A stretch of 64,000 nt of DNA from Massilia endophytica. Lineage in GTDB: Bacteria > Pseudomonadota > Gammaproteobacteria > Burkholderiales > Burkholderiaceae_D. Positions 41,318 to 49,453 of the stretch are shown here, piece by piece. The position numbers and the translations under genes were made by a program. Every line of letters begins with the position of its first letter. The stretch's first letter is position 1. The notes beneath the pieces are model-generated. The model ran no database searches. It was given only the letters and a program-made list of their open reading frames with translations, and was not told where the DNA came from. Location: positions 4,216,001 to 4,280,000 of the forward strand of contig NZ_CP088952.1 of assembly GCF_021165955.1 (NCBI RefSeq). Reading direction: 5' to 3'.

Positions 41318-42336
41318 GTTTGTCCTTTTGCCACTTTGAGCGCCAGCTGCAGCATGGCGTCCCACGCGTCGCCCGCAAAAGCGCGGGCGCGCAGTCCCTT
41401 GACCATCTTGTCGACCTGGGCGGCCTGCTGCAGGGCCGCTTCCAGCGCGCCCTGCGAGAGGCGGCGCAGGGCCGGTTCCATCATGCGTTCGCGCGGGCCC
41501 CAGATGCGGTGTTCCTTGAGCAGGGCGCTTAAGGGGCGGCCCTGGGCCATCCCGGCCTTCAATTTTAGCAGCGTGCGCAGTTCTTCACTCACGGCCCACA
41601 GCACGAGCGGCAGGGCCTCGCCCTCCCCTTTCAGGCCTTCGAGCATGCGCACGAGGCGCGCGGGGTCGCCCGCCAGCATCGCCTCGCTCAGCTTGAACAC
41701 ATCGTAGCGGGCCACATTGAGCACGGCGTCCTGCACCTGCTCGTGACTGAGCTTGCCCGGCGGGTGCAAGAGGCCCAGTTTCTGGATCTCCTGGTGGGCC
41801 GCCAGCAGGTTGCCTTCCACCCGGTCGGCGATGAAGTCCAGGCTCGCCCGCTCGGCGCTCTGCTCCTGGGCTGCCAGGCGCAGGGCGATCCAGTTGGGGA
41901 GCTGGGCCCGTTCCACATTGGGGATCTCGATGTAGACGGCGGCCTGCTGCAGGGCGCCCACCCAGGCCGCCTTGGCGGTCTGCCAGTCCAGCTTGGGCAG
42001 GGTGATGAGGGTGAGGTTGTCCGGGCCCAGGTCCTTCACATAGCTTTGCAGGGCGGCGCCGCCGTCCTTGCCCGGCTTGCCGGTGGGGATGCGCAGCTCG
42101 ATCAGCTTCTTGTCGCCGAAGAGGGACAGGGCCTGGTTGGCGGCCAGCAGTTCGCCCCACTTGAAGCTGCGCTCCACGGTGAGCACCTCGCGCTCCGTGT
42201 AGCCCTGGACGCGGGCGGCGCGCCGGATCCTGTCGGCCGCCTCCAGGGCGAGCAGGTGCTCGTCGCTGGTGATGACGTAGAGCGGCGACAGGGGTTTGGC
42301 CAGGTGGCCGTCCAGCGCTTCGGCCCGCAGCTGCAT
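41314..42336 (-). CDS. holA: DNA polymerase III subunit delta
   Basis: A 340-residue clamp-loader subunit (E. coli 343) that opens the beta sliding clamp. The N-terminal part LYVITSDEHLLALEAADRIR and AANQALSLFGDKKLIELR are characteristic, followed by LPNWIALRLAAQ and the collar domain at about 215-335. Walker motifs are degenerate, as is normal for delta. The ATG at 42336 gives the usual N-terminus MQLRAEALDGHL. It follows lptE by 8 bases, the order lptE-holA being conserved across Gram-negatives. Confidence 0.95.
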   Translation of the reverse strand: MQLRAEALDGHLAKPLSPLYVITSDEHLLALEAADRIRRAARVQGYTEREVLTVERSFKWGELLAANQALSLFGDKKLIELRIPTGKPGKDGGAALQSYVKDLGPDNLTLITLPKLDWQTAKAAWVGALQQAAVYIEIPNVERAQLPNWIALRLAAQEQSAERASLDFIADRVEGNLLAAHQEIQKLGLLHPPGKLSHEQVQDAVLNVARYDVFKLSEAMLAGDPARLVRMLEGLKGEGEALPLVLWAVSEELRTLLKLKAGMAQGRPLSALLKEHRIWGPRERMMEPALRRLSQGALEAALQQAAQVDKMVKGLRARAFAGDAWDAMLQLALKVAKGQT

Positions 42337-42344
42337 GGCGCGCC

Positions 42345-42905
42345 TTACTGCTGCGCCGCCGCGGGCGCGGGGGCGGTGGTGGGCGCCGCTGCCAGCTTGA
42401 TGGCGGCCATGCGGCGCATCATCTGCTGCACCAGGTCGGTCTGCATGTCCTTGTACAGCAGGGCCTCTTCCTGCTCCTTGGCCAGGAGCTGGGTTTCGTT
42501 GAAGGTGATGGGGCGGGTCAGCACGATCTGGGTCGGGGCCAGGAGCTCGTTGCCCGCCTTGTCCTTGACGCGGAAGACGATGTTGTAGCTCAGGAGGTAT
42601 TCGCGCACCCGGCCATTGCTGTTCAGGGACAGGATGGACTTGCTGCGTGTTTTCTCGGGATCGGTGATCACCTCCACCACCCCGTCCGCGTATTTCGGGT
42701 CGCTCACCACGGCGGTGTGGCCGTTGACGCGGATATTGCGTTTCAGGTCGATGGCCAGGGGCGAGGATTCGGGCAGGCCGATGTACATGGCCTGGAACGG
42801 CAGCGTGTAGTTGCCGCCCGAGCCGCGCAGGTGGAAGCCGCAGCCCGCCACGCTGCCCGCGAGGGCGGCGCATAGGAGCAGGCGGGCGGGGAGGGAAGTT
42901 TTCAT
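42345..42905 (-). CDS. lptE: LPS-assembly lipoprotein LptE
   Basis: A 186-residue outer-membrane lipoprotein that plugs the LptD barrel and completes lipopolysaccharide delivery. The signal peptide ends in the lipobox LAGSVAGCGFHLRG, whose GFHLRG continuation is diagnostic. The body alternates strands and helices (TRSKSILSLNSNGRVREYLL), with an Ala/Pro-rich tail. The ATG at 42905 sits 2 bases after the leuS stop; a GTG 6 bases earlier is possible. Its partner lptD is at 58748, in a separate operon. Confidence 0.94.
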   Translation of the reverse strand: MKTSLPARLLLCAALAGSVAGCGFHLRGSGGNYTLPFQAMYIGLPESSPLAIDLKRNIRVNGHTAVVSDPKYADGVVEVITDPEKTRSKSILSLNSNGRVREYLLSYNIVFRVKDKAGNELLAPTQIVLTRPITFNETQLLAKEQEEALLYKDMQTDLVQQMMRRMAAIKLAAAPTTAPAPAAAQQ

Positions 42906-42907
42906 GA

Positions 42908-45541
42908 TCACACCACGATGTTAACCAGCTTGCCGGGAACGACGATGATCTTCTTCGGCGCGCCTTCCATGAACTTCTGCACGCTCTCTTCGGCCAGGGC
43001 GGCGGCCTCGATGGCGGCCTTGTCGGCGCCCTTGGCCACTTTCACCGAGCCGCGCAGCTTGCCGTTCACCTGGATCATGAGCTCGATCTCGCTCTGCTCC
43101 AGCGCGGCCGGGTCGACCTGCGGCCAGGGCGCGTCCAGGATGTCGCCCGCATAGCCCAGCTCCTGCCACAGCACGTGGGTGATGTGGGGCGCCACGGGGT
43201 TCAGCAGGCGCAGGAAGATGGCGAAGCCTTCGGACAGCACGGCGGACGATTCGGCGCTCTCGTCCAGCTTGGCCGATTCGAGCGTGTTGAGCATCTTCAT
43301 GCAGGCCGAAACGACGGTGTTGTACTGGATGCGCTTCAGGTCATAGTCGGCCTGCTGCAGCACCTTGTGCAGCTCGCGGCGCAGCGTCCTGGCCGCGTCG
43401 GCGGAAGCGGACGACGTCAGCGCGGCGCCCGCGGCGGCGATGCGTTCGCGCTGGGCATAGCCGAAGGCCCACACGCGGCGCAGGAAGCGGTTGGCGCCTT
43501 CCACGCCGCTGCCGGACCATTCCAGGGTCTGCTCGGGCGGCGAGGCGAACATGGTGAACAGGCGGGCCGTGTCGGCGCCGTACTGCTCGATCTGGGCCTG
43601 CGGGTCGATGCCGTTGTTCTTGGACTTGGACATCTTCTCCGTGCCGCCGATGTGCACCGGCTGGCCGTCGTCCTTCAAGACGGCGGAGACGGGGCGGCCG
43701 CGGTCGTCCGTGGTCAGCTCCACGTCGACCGGGTTGAACCAGGTCTTCTTGCCCGCCGCGTCCTCGCGGTAGTAGGTTTCATTCAGCACCATGCCCTGGG
43801 TCAGCAGGTTCACGAAGGGCTCGTCGAACTTTACCAGGCCGAAGTCGCGCATCACGCGCGTCCAGAAGCGTGCGTACAGGAGGTGCAGCACGGCGTGCTC
43901 GATGCCGCCGATGTACTGATCCATCGGCATCCAGTAGTCGTTGCGGCTGTCCACCATGGCCTCGTTCGAGCCGGGCGAGGTGTAGCGCATGTAGTACCAG
44001 GACGAGTCCACGAAGGTGTCCATGGTGTCGGTCTCGCGGCGCGCGGGCTTGCCGCACTTGGGGCAGTCGCACTTGAGGAAGGCCTCGTGCTTGTTCAGGG
44101 GGTTGCCGCTGCCGTCCGGCACGCAGTCCTCCGGCAGCACCACGGGCAGGTCTTTCTCCGGCACGGGCACCGAGCCGCAGTGGGCGCAGTTGATCATGGG
44201 GATGGGCGTGCCCCAGTAGCGCTGGCGCGAAATGCCCCAGTCGCGCAGGCGGAAGGTGACCTTCTTCTCGCCCAGGCCCTTGGCCGCCAGGTCGGCCGCC
44301 ACCGCGTCCACCGCCTCGGCGTAGCGCAGCCCGTCGTACTTGCCGGAGTTGACCACGACGGCGATGTCCTTGTCGCCATACCATTCCTGCCAGGCGTCCG
44401 TGCTGAAATCCTTGCCTTCGGCGGTGATGACCTGCTTGATCGGCAGATCGTATTTCTTGGCGAAGGCGAAGTCGCGCTCGTCGTGCGCCGGTACGCCCAT
44501 CACGGCGCCGTCGCCGTAGGTGATCAGCACATAGTTGCCGACCCAGACTTCCACCTGCGCGCCCGTCAGCGGATGCGTCACGAACAGGCCCGTGGGCATG
44601 CCCTTCTTCTCCATGGTGGCCATGTCGGCCTCGATCACGGAACCCTGCTTGCATTCGGCGATGAAGGCCTGCAGCGCGGGATTGTTCTGCGCCGCGTGCG
44701 TGGCCAGGGGGTGCTCGGCCGCCACGGCGCAGAAGGTCACGCCCATGATGGTGTCGGGACGGGTGGTGAACACATACATCCTGCCGCCGCCGATCGGCTG
44801 GCCGTCTTCGCCCTTGATGTCATGGGTGAAGGCGAAGCGCACGCCGGTGGACTTGCCGATCCAGTTCGACTGCATGATGCGCACGCGCTCGGGCCAGCCG
44901 GGCAGCTTGTGGTCCACGTAGTCCAGCAGGTCTTCCGCATAGTCGGTGATGCGCGCGTAGTACATGGGGATCTCGCGCTTCTCGATCAGCGCGCCCGAAC
45001 GCCAGCCGCGCCCGTCCACCACCTGCTCGTTGGCCAGCACGGTCTGGTCGACCGGGTCCCAGTTCACGGTGCCCGTCTTCTTGTAGATGATGCCCTTCTC
45101 CAGCATCTTCAGGAACATCCACTGGTTCCACTTGTAGTACTCCGGCTTACAGGCCGTCATTTCGCGCGACCAGTCGATGGCCAGGCCCATCATCTCCATC
45201 TGCTGGCGCATGTGGGCGATGTTCGAATAGGTCCACTGCGCGGGCGGCACATTGTTGGCCATGGCCGCGTTCTCGGCGGGCATGCCGAACGCGTCCCAAC
45301 CCATGGGCATGAGCACGTTGTAGCCGTTCATCCGCAGGTAGCGGTACATCACATCGTTGATCGTATAGTTGCGCACGTGGCCCATGTGCAGCTTGCCCGA
45401 CGGGTAGGGCAGCATCGAGCAGGCGTAGTACTTCCCTTTCGGGAAACGCGGGTCGTTTTCCACGGCCTTGTAGGCATCGATGGCCTTCCAGTGGGCCTGG
45501 GCAGCTTTTTCAACGTCGGCGGGACTATATTTGTCTTGCAT
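42908..45541 (-). CDS. leuS: Leucyl-tRNA synthetase
   Basis: An 877-residue class I synthetase charging tRNA-Leu. The HIGH-type motif is in PYPSGKLHMGHVRNY (about 42-56), the CP1 editing domain spans about 225-420 (TTRPDTIMGVTFCAVA), zinc-type Cys pairs occur in CAHCG and CDCPKCGK, and KMSKSKNNG lies near 630. The C-terminal anticodon-binding and end domain finishes in VNIVV. The ATG at 45541 gives the conserved start MQDKYSPADVEKAAQAHW. It is the first gene of the operon and is divergent from an AraC regulator by 54 bases. Confidence 0.97.
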   Translation of the reverse strand: MQDKYSPADVEKAAQAHWKAIDAYKAVENDPRFPKGKYYACSMLPYPSGKLHMGHVRNYTINDVMYRYLRMNGYNVLMPMGWDAFGMPAENAAMANNVPPAQWTYSNIAHMRQQMEMMGLAIDWSREMTACKPEYYKWNQWMFLKMLEKGIIYKKTGTVNWDPVDQTVLANEQVVDGRGWRSGALIEKREIPMYYARITDYAEDLLDYVDHKLPGWPERVRIMQSNWIGKSTGVRFAFTHDIKGEDGQPIGGGRMYVFTTRPDTIMGVTFCAVAAEHPLATHAAQNNPALQAFIAECKQGSVIEADMATMEKKGMPTGLFVTHPLTGAQVEVWVGNYVLITYGDGAVMGVPAHDERDFAFAKKYDLPIKQVITAEGKDFSTDAWQEWYGDKDIAVVVNSGKYDGLRYAEAVDAVAADLAAKGLGEKKVTFRLRDWGISRQRYWGTPIPMINCAHCGSVPVPEKDLPVVLPEDCVPDGSGNPLNKHEAFLKCDCPKCGKPARRETDTMDTFVDSSWYYMRYTSPGSNEAMVDSRNDYWMPMDQYIGGIEHAVLHLLYARFWTRVMRDFGLVKFDEPFVNLLTQGMVLNETYYREDAAGKKTWFNPVDVELTTDDRGRPVSAVLKDDGQPVHIGGTEKMSKSKNNGIDPQAQIEQYGADTARLFTMFASPPEQTLEWSGSGVEGANRFLRRVWAFGYAQRERIAAAGAALTSSASADAARTLRRELHKVLQQADYDLKRIQYNTVVSACMKMLNTLESAKLDESAESSAVLSEGFAIFLRLLNPVAPHITHVLWQELGYAGDILDAPWPQVDPAALEQSEIELMIQVNGKLRGSVKVAKGADKAAIEAAALAEESVQKFMEGAPKKIIVVPGKLVNIVV

Positions 45542-45595
45542 GATGGGATGCTGGGTTGGATTGGATATGAACCGAACATTATACTGGTTCGTGCC

Positions 45596-46396
45596 ATGAT
45601 GCTCTATCGAGAATATCCGCCCTCCCCGGCCCTGGCCCCGCATGTGGCCTGCCTCTGGACCGCCCACGTCCGCCCCGCCCCCGGCGCCTTGCCTTTCCGG
45701 CATCGCGTTTTGCCGGATAACTGCGTCGATATTCTCTGGCAGGATACGGGCGCGCCAGCCTTCGCCGTGGGCATGATGAGCAGCGCCGTCATCGTGCCCA
45801 GCGCAGGTCCCGTGCGGACCGTGGCGGTGCGCTTCCGGCCTGGTTCGGCAGGACGCTTCCTCGGCATCCCCCTCGATGGCCTGAGCGACCAGCGCGCCGC
45901 CCTGCCCGAGCTTTGGGGCGCCTCGGCGGCGGACCGCCTGCACGACGCCTTGTGGGAGCGCGAGCTTTCAGACCTCCAGCGCCTCGCTCTCATCGAAAAC
46001 GCCCTGCTCTCCTTCCCGCAGCATTGGGAACGCCGCGCCAGCGCTGCCCGGCGGCGCGCGGCCCGTTCGCAGGAGGGCGGGCTGGCGCTTGCCGCCGTGC
46101 GCGCCATCGAAGCGGCCGGCGGCGCGCTGGCGGTCGAACCGCTGGCCGCGCGGCTGGGAGTCTCGCGCCAGCATCTCTCCCGGCAGTTTGGCCAGCAGGT
46201 GGGATTGACGCCCAAGCTCTTCGCCCGCATCACGCGCTTCCGCCGCGCCGCCGACGCCGTGCGCGGCCGCCGCCACCCCGACTGGGCCGCCGTCGCCGCC
46301 GAATGCGGCTACTTCGACCAGTCCCACCTCATCCGCGACTTCCACGACTTCGCCGCCCTCACGCCCGAGCAATTCTTGCTGCCGCTGGGGGATTGA
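45596..46396 (+). CDS. AraC-family transcriptional regulator with DUF6597-type sensor
   Basis: A 266-residue regulator. The N-terminal half (about 1-140) begins LYREYPPSPALAPHVACLW and has LPDNCVDILWQ and RFRPGSAGRFLGIPLDGLSD, the sensor type common in small AraC proteins (DUF6597-like). The C-terminal half has the first HTH LAARLGVSRQHLSRQFG and the second WAAVAAECGYFDQSHLIRDF. Two ATG codons (45596 and 45599) are adjacent. Targets unknown. The gene is divergent from leuS and followed by a large inverted repeat. Confidence 0.85.
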   Translation: MMLYREYPPSPALAPHVACLWTAHVRPAPGALPFRHRVLPDNCVDILWQDTGAPAFAVGMMSSAVIVPSAGPVRTVAVRFRPGSAGRFLGIPLDGLSDQRAALPELWGASAADRLHDALWERELSDLQRLALIENALLSFPQHWERRASAARRRAARSQEGGLALAAVRAIEAAGGALAVEPLAARLGVSRQHLSRQFGQQVGLTPKLFARITRFRRAADAVRGRRHPDWAAVAAECGYFDQSHLIRDFHDFAALTPEQFLLPLGD

Positions 46397-46421
46397 GGGT
46401 GCCGGTTTTCTTCCCAGCCCC

Positions 46422-46604
46422 CTATGGGAAACGTGGGGAAAACGACTGGTCTTTTCAGGTCTTTTCTGGTCTTTTTTGGTACTTTTGAACTTTCGCGGCT
46501 CCCTCTTGTCCAAACACGAGAAGTACCGGAAAAGACCAAAAAAGATCCAAAAAGACCACGAAAGACCAGAAAAAAACGGAGGTTTTCCCCATGTTTCCCA
46601 TAGC
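46422..46604. repeat. Large compound inverted repeat with GGTCTTTT units
   Basis: The outer arms are CTATGGGAAACGTGGGGAAA on the left (46422-46441) and its near-exact reverse complement on the right (46585-46604, one mismatch). Inside, the left arm has about three GGTCTTTT-type 10-base units and the right arm about four on the opposite strand, each ending at a GGTAC box. The loop is about 35 bases. The right outer arm contains the ATG of the next gene. It follows the AraC gene by 25 bases. Confidence 0.8.
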
Positions 46605-47196
46605 GAGTCTGGCAGTAAACCCCGACACCCTATTCCACCTGATGAGCCACCTGCGCGATACGCGCAGCGCCCTGAACCCCGCCGAGGCTGCCGAGCTGGC
46701 CTTGCAGGACTGGCTCACTGCGCAGCGGACGGCGAACTCCGGTGCCGGCACACCGCGCGGATACCGCTGGAAGCAGCTGTTTCTGCCTGAAGGCAGCAAG
46801 CTTCGCATCTGGCTGCATCACGAACACAGTTATGCGGAGGTCGTGGGCGACGAGCTGATCTACCAAGGTTGCCCGACTTCGCCGAACCGATTCATCAGCT
46901 GCTGCGAGAGCACGCATCGCAATGCATGGGAGCTCATCGGCGTTTTACTGCCGGGGGAACGCGTATGGAAGCCTGCTGTCGTGCTGCGCCGGCAGGCCGC
47001 ACGGGAAGCGAAAGCGGCGGCGGAACAAACCACCGAGGCCGCCCCGCCCCCAAAGCCTGTTCCGCAAACACCCGTCCAGGCGACGGTGGAGTGGGCTGCG
47101 CCACAACAGCAGTGCTGGGGCGAACGGCGGGCCTGGCATGTTCCGGGCCGCCGGGTCGGCGACATGATGCCGGGTGAGGCCTGCCTGGACGGCTGA
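46591..47196 (+). CDS. Conserved hypothetical protein
   Basis: A 201-residue protein. Residues 1-130 resemble a family of unknown function that I have seen in Burkholderiales: N-terminus MFPIASLAVNPDTLFHLMSH, then LALQDWL, YRWKQLFLPEGSKLR and YAEVVGDELIYQG. The remaining 70 residues are low-complexity (Ala/Pro/Gln-rich). No signal peptide or membrane helix. The WKQLFLPEG and EVVGDE blocks suggest a small beta-rich domain such as seen in nucleic-acid-binding accessory proteins, but this is speculation. The ATG lies within the right arm of the large inverted repeat, so folding of the leader would hide the start. Confidence 0.65.
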   Translation: MFPIASLAVNPDTLFHLMSHLRDTRSALNPAEAAELALQDWLTAQRTANSGAGTPRGYRWKQLFLPEGSKLRIWLHHEHSYAEVVGDELIYQGCPTSPNRFISCCESTHRNAWELIGVLLPGERVWKPAVVLRRQAAREAKAAAEQTTEAAPPPKPVPQTPVQATVEWAAPQQQCWGERRAWHVPGRRVGDMMPGEACLDG

Positions 47197-47270
47197 CCGC
47201 TTTCCATTTTTCCAATGCAGGCCGCCCGGCGCGTGAGAAGATGCGGCATCTGCCAAACAAGGAGAAGAAC

Positions 47271-47636
47271 ATGATCAATGGCCTGCGCACCGCGCTCTAT
47301 CCCGTGAACGACCTGCCCGCCGCGAAAGCCTGGTTTGCCCGGGTCTTCGGGGTGGAGCCCTATTTCGACCAGCCCTTCTACGTGGGCTTCAACGTGGCCG
47401 GCTTCGAGCTGGGCCTGGTGCCGGACGGCGAGCCGGGCAAGGCCGGAACGAAGGTCTACTGGGGCGTGGAGAATATCGAAGAGGAAGTCCGGCGCATCCT
47501 CGCGCTGGGAGCGAGCACTCACTCGGACATCCAGGACGTGGGCGAAGGCATCAAGGTGGCGGAGCTGGCCGATCCCTTCGGCAATGTGCTGGGCCTCATC
47601 CATAACCCCCACTTCGACCCGAAAGCGGTGCGCTGA
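47271..47636 (+). CDS. VOC (glyoxalase-like) family protein
   Basis: A 121-residue protein of the vicinal-oxygen-chelate fold with two beta-alpha-beta-beta-beta modules: INGLRTALYPVNDLPAAKAWFARVFG first and the closing AELADPFGNVLGLIHNP, the typical 'DP.Gn..gl.'. It is a possible bleomycin-resistance or glyoxalase relative; the metal and substrate are unknown. The ATG at 47271 has AAGGAG in front. It is followed by 54 bases containing the operator of the ParD-like gene. Confidence 0.88.
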   Translation: MINGLRTALYPVNDLPAAKAWFARVFGVEPYFDQPFYVGFNVAGFELGLVPDGEPGKAGTKVYWGVENIEEEVRRILALGASTHSDIQDVGEGIKVAELADPFGNVLGLIHNPHFDPKAVR

Positions 47637-47652
47637 GCGCCAAACGTGCTAA

Positions 47653-47678
47653 TATACGGTTCGTATATAAACCGTATA
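47653..47678. promoter_or_regulatory. 26-bp palindromic operator of the parD-like/map pair
   Basis: TATACGGTT, 8 bases (CGTATATA), AACCGTATA: a perfect 9-bp inverted repeat 12 bases before the ParD-like ATG. Position and symmetry suit autoregulation by a ribbon-helix-helix antitoxin dimer pair. Confidence 0.7.
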
Positions 47679-47690
47679 AAGGCACCTCGA

Positions 47691-47927
47691 ATGGGTATCG
47701 TCAAGATCTCCGACCAGATGCACGAGAACCTGCGCATTGCGAGCGGCGCCCTGAGCCGCTCGATCAACGCCCAGGCCGAGCACTGGCTCCGCATCGGCCT
47801 GCTGGCCGAAACCAATCCCGACCTGCGCTACAGCGAGATCTGCCAGCTGCTCCTGCGCGGCGGCGACAGCGCGGGAGGGCCGCTGCGGCTCGGGACGGTC
47901 GAGGTGGAGGCGCTGCAGAATGCGTAA
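47691..47927 (+). CDS. ParD-like ribbon-helix-helix antitoxin protein
   Basis: A 78-residue protein of the ParD-like antitoxin family: MGIVKISDQMHENLRIASGA gives the ribbon strand and first helix, and LSRSINAQAEHWLRIGLLAE the second helix. These are small dimeric DNA-binding proteins that normally repress their own operon and neutralise a toxin. No RelE/ParE-like toxin gene follows; instead the last 8 bases overlap the start of a methionine aminopeptidase gene. The palindrome at 47653-47678 is its probable operator. The ATG at 47691 is chosen because the upstream extension crosses the operator. Confidence 0.8.
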   Translation: MGIVKISDQMHENLRIASGALSRSINAQAEHWLRIGLLAETNPDLRYSEICQLLLRGGDSAGGPLRLGTVEVEALQNA

Positions 47928-48711
47928 GCGGAACAGCAATGCCATCCTGATCAAGTCGCCCGAGCAGGTCGAGCTCTCGCGCGTGGCCGCCCAGCTGGCC
48001 TCGCGCGTGCTGGACATGATCGGCCCCCACGTGCAGCCCGGCGTCAGCACCGAATACCTGGACAAGCTGTGCAACGACTTCATCGTCAAGGAGCTGCAGG
48101 TCATTCCCGCCAACGTGGGCTACGGCGGCTTCACGAAGACGGTGTGCACCTCGGTCAACGAGGTGGTCTGCCACGGCATTCCCAGCCCGAAGAAGATCCT
48201 GAAGGACGGGGACATCATCAACATCGACGTGGCCGTGATCAAGGACGGCTGGTTCGGTGACACGAGCCGCATGTACTACGTGGGCAATGTGGGCAAGGCC
48301 GCGCGCCGCCTGTGCGAGGTGACCTACGACGCCATGTGGGCGGGCATCCGCGCCGTGAAGCCGGGCGCCACCCTGGGCGACGTGGGCCACGCCATCCAGA
48401 TGCTGGCCGAGAACGCGGGCTACAGCGTGGTGCGCGACTACTGCGGCCACGGCATCGGCATGGTCTACCACGAGGATCCGCAGGTGCTGCACTACGGCCG
48501 TCCGGGCCAGGGCCTGACCCTGCAGCCGGGCATGATCTTCACCATCGAGCCCATGATCAACGCGGGCAAGCACCACACGCGCGCCCTGCCCGACGGCTGG
48601 ACCGTCGTGACCCAGGACCGCTCGCTGTCGGCGCAATGGGAGCATATGGTGGCCGTCACGGCCACCGGCTTCGAGGTGCTGACCCTCGCGCCGGGCGAGA
48701 AGGCGGCCTAG
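47920..48711 (+). CDS. map: Type I methionine aminopeptidase (ParD-linked copy)
   Basis: A 263-residue cobalt/iron metallopeptidase of the pita-bread fold that removes N-terminal Met. Metal ligands lie in NIDVAVIKDGWFGDTS (two Asp), CGHGIGMVYHEDPQ (His), FTIEPMINAG (Glu) and QWEHMVAVT (Glu). The length fits type Ia enzymes without an SH3 extension. It overlaps the ParD-like gene by 8 bases, so the two are translationally coupled. An essential map copy is expected elsewhere (normally by rpsB/tsf), making this probably an accessory enzyme under antitoxin-type control. Confidence 0.92.
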   Translation: MRKRNSNAILIKSPEQVELSRVAAQLASRVLDMIGPHVQPGVSTEYLDKLCNDFIVKELQVIPANVGYGGFTKTVCTSVNEVVCHGIPSPKKILKDGDIINIDVAVIKDGWFGDTSRMYYVGNVGKAARRLCEVTYDAMWAGIRAVKPGATLGDVGHAIQMLAENAGYSVVRDYCGHGIGMVYHEDPQVLHYGRPGQGLTLQPGMIFTIEPMINAGKHHTRALPDGWTVVTQDRSLSAQWEHMVAVTATGFEVLTLAPGEKAA

Positions 48712-49031
48712 CGCAGCACGAGCTTCAAGGCCGGCTTCTCGCCGTAGTCCTCGTAGCGCTCGTTGATGCCGCCCACGCAGAACGCGACTTCCTCCAGCAG
48801 CTCGGGCACGGCGGCGCGCATCGCGTCCGCGTGCTCGATCACGATCTCCAGCACCTCATTGGGCTTGAGGCGGAACTTCGTCATGCCCTCCGTATCGCGC
48901 AGATAGCTCAGGGCGTCGATCCAGCTGTCGATGCTGGTCACGTATTCGGGCAGTTCCAGGGCCGCGCGGCTGGCGGCGAAGAAGGTGGCTTCGTCGCGGA
49001 TTGCGGCGCCGTCGATCGTTACGCTGGCCAT
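48708..49031 (-). CDS. Barstar-family protein
   Basis: A 107-residue acidic protein with the barstar pattern: strand VTIDGAAIRDEATFFAA, then LELPEYVTSIDSWIDALSYL (barstar 'lP.Y.g.n.DaL.d.L'), later helices and a final strand KPALKLVLR. Barstar relatives inhibit barnase-like RNases. No RNase gene is next to it: it is the last gene of the bamE-dapB-exbB-exbD operon, its ATG overlapping the exbD stop (TAATG), and it shares its last bases with the convergent map stop. Possibly an immunity protein for an incoming toxin. Confidence 0.75.
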   Translation of the reverse strand: MASVTIDGAAIRDEATFFAASRAALELPEYVTSIDSWIDALSYLRDTEGMTKFRLKPNEVLEIVIEHADAMRAAVPELLEEVAFCVGGINERYEDYGEKPALKLVLR

Positions 49032-49450
49032 TATTTTTCCTTCGGATCGGTGACGAACACCAGGCGGGTGAGGCCGTGCTGCTGCGCTGCCGCCATCAGC
49101 CGGGCCACCGCCTCGTAGCGCGTGGCGCGGTCGGCGCGCAGCTGCAGCTCGGGCTGGGGCTCGCGCTTCGCGGCCGCCGCCAGGCGTTCTTCCAGTTCGC
49201 CCGCCTGCAGCGGGCTGTTGTTCCAGTACAGGGTGCCCGCCGCGTCCAGCGCCAGCGCGATGCTGTCCGGCTGCTGGGGCGCCGCGCCCGCCTGCGCGCG
49301 CGGCAGCTCCAGCTGCACGGCGTTGGTGAACATGGGCGCGCTGATAATGAAGATCACCAGCAGCACCAGCATCACGTCCACCATGGGCGTGACGTTGATG
49401 TCGGCCATGGCCTCCTTCTGCCGGTGGTGGTTGAAGGCGCCGAATGCCAT
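49031..49450 (-). CDS. exbD: Biopolymer transport protein ExbD/TolR
   Basis: A 139-residue inner-membrane protein with one helix carrying the proton-relay Asp: ADINVTPMVDVMLVLLVIFI (about 16-35). The periplasmic domain (about 60-135) ends LTRLVFVTDPKEK. With ExbB it converts the proton gradient into mechanical energy for TonB (or Tol), and so may serve the two receptors in this window. It begins 3 bases after exbB. Confidence 0.93.
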   Translation of the reverse strand: MAFGAFNHHRQKEAMADINVTPMVDVMLVLLVIFIISAPMFTNAVQLELPRAQAGAAPQQPDSIALALDAAGTLYWNNSPLQAGELEERLAAAAKREPQPELQLRADRATRYEAVARLMAAAQQHGLTRLVFVTDPKEK

Positions 49451-49453
49451 GCT

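Noticed and set aside
43175..45595. Very long plus-strand open frame leading into the AraC gene
   Set aside because: The part before 45596 is antisense to leuS, whose HIGH and KMSKS motifs are intact; only the AraC portion is real.
46422..46604. Retron msr-msd or DGR template repeat
   Set aside because: No reverse transcriptase gene is found in the neighbourhood, so the inverted repeat is described without that claim.
47691..48711. Classical ParDE toxin-antitoxin system
   Set aside because: There is no ParE/RelE-like reading frame; the partner gene is an intact methionine aminopeptidase.
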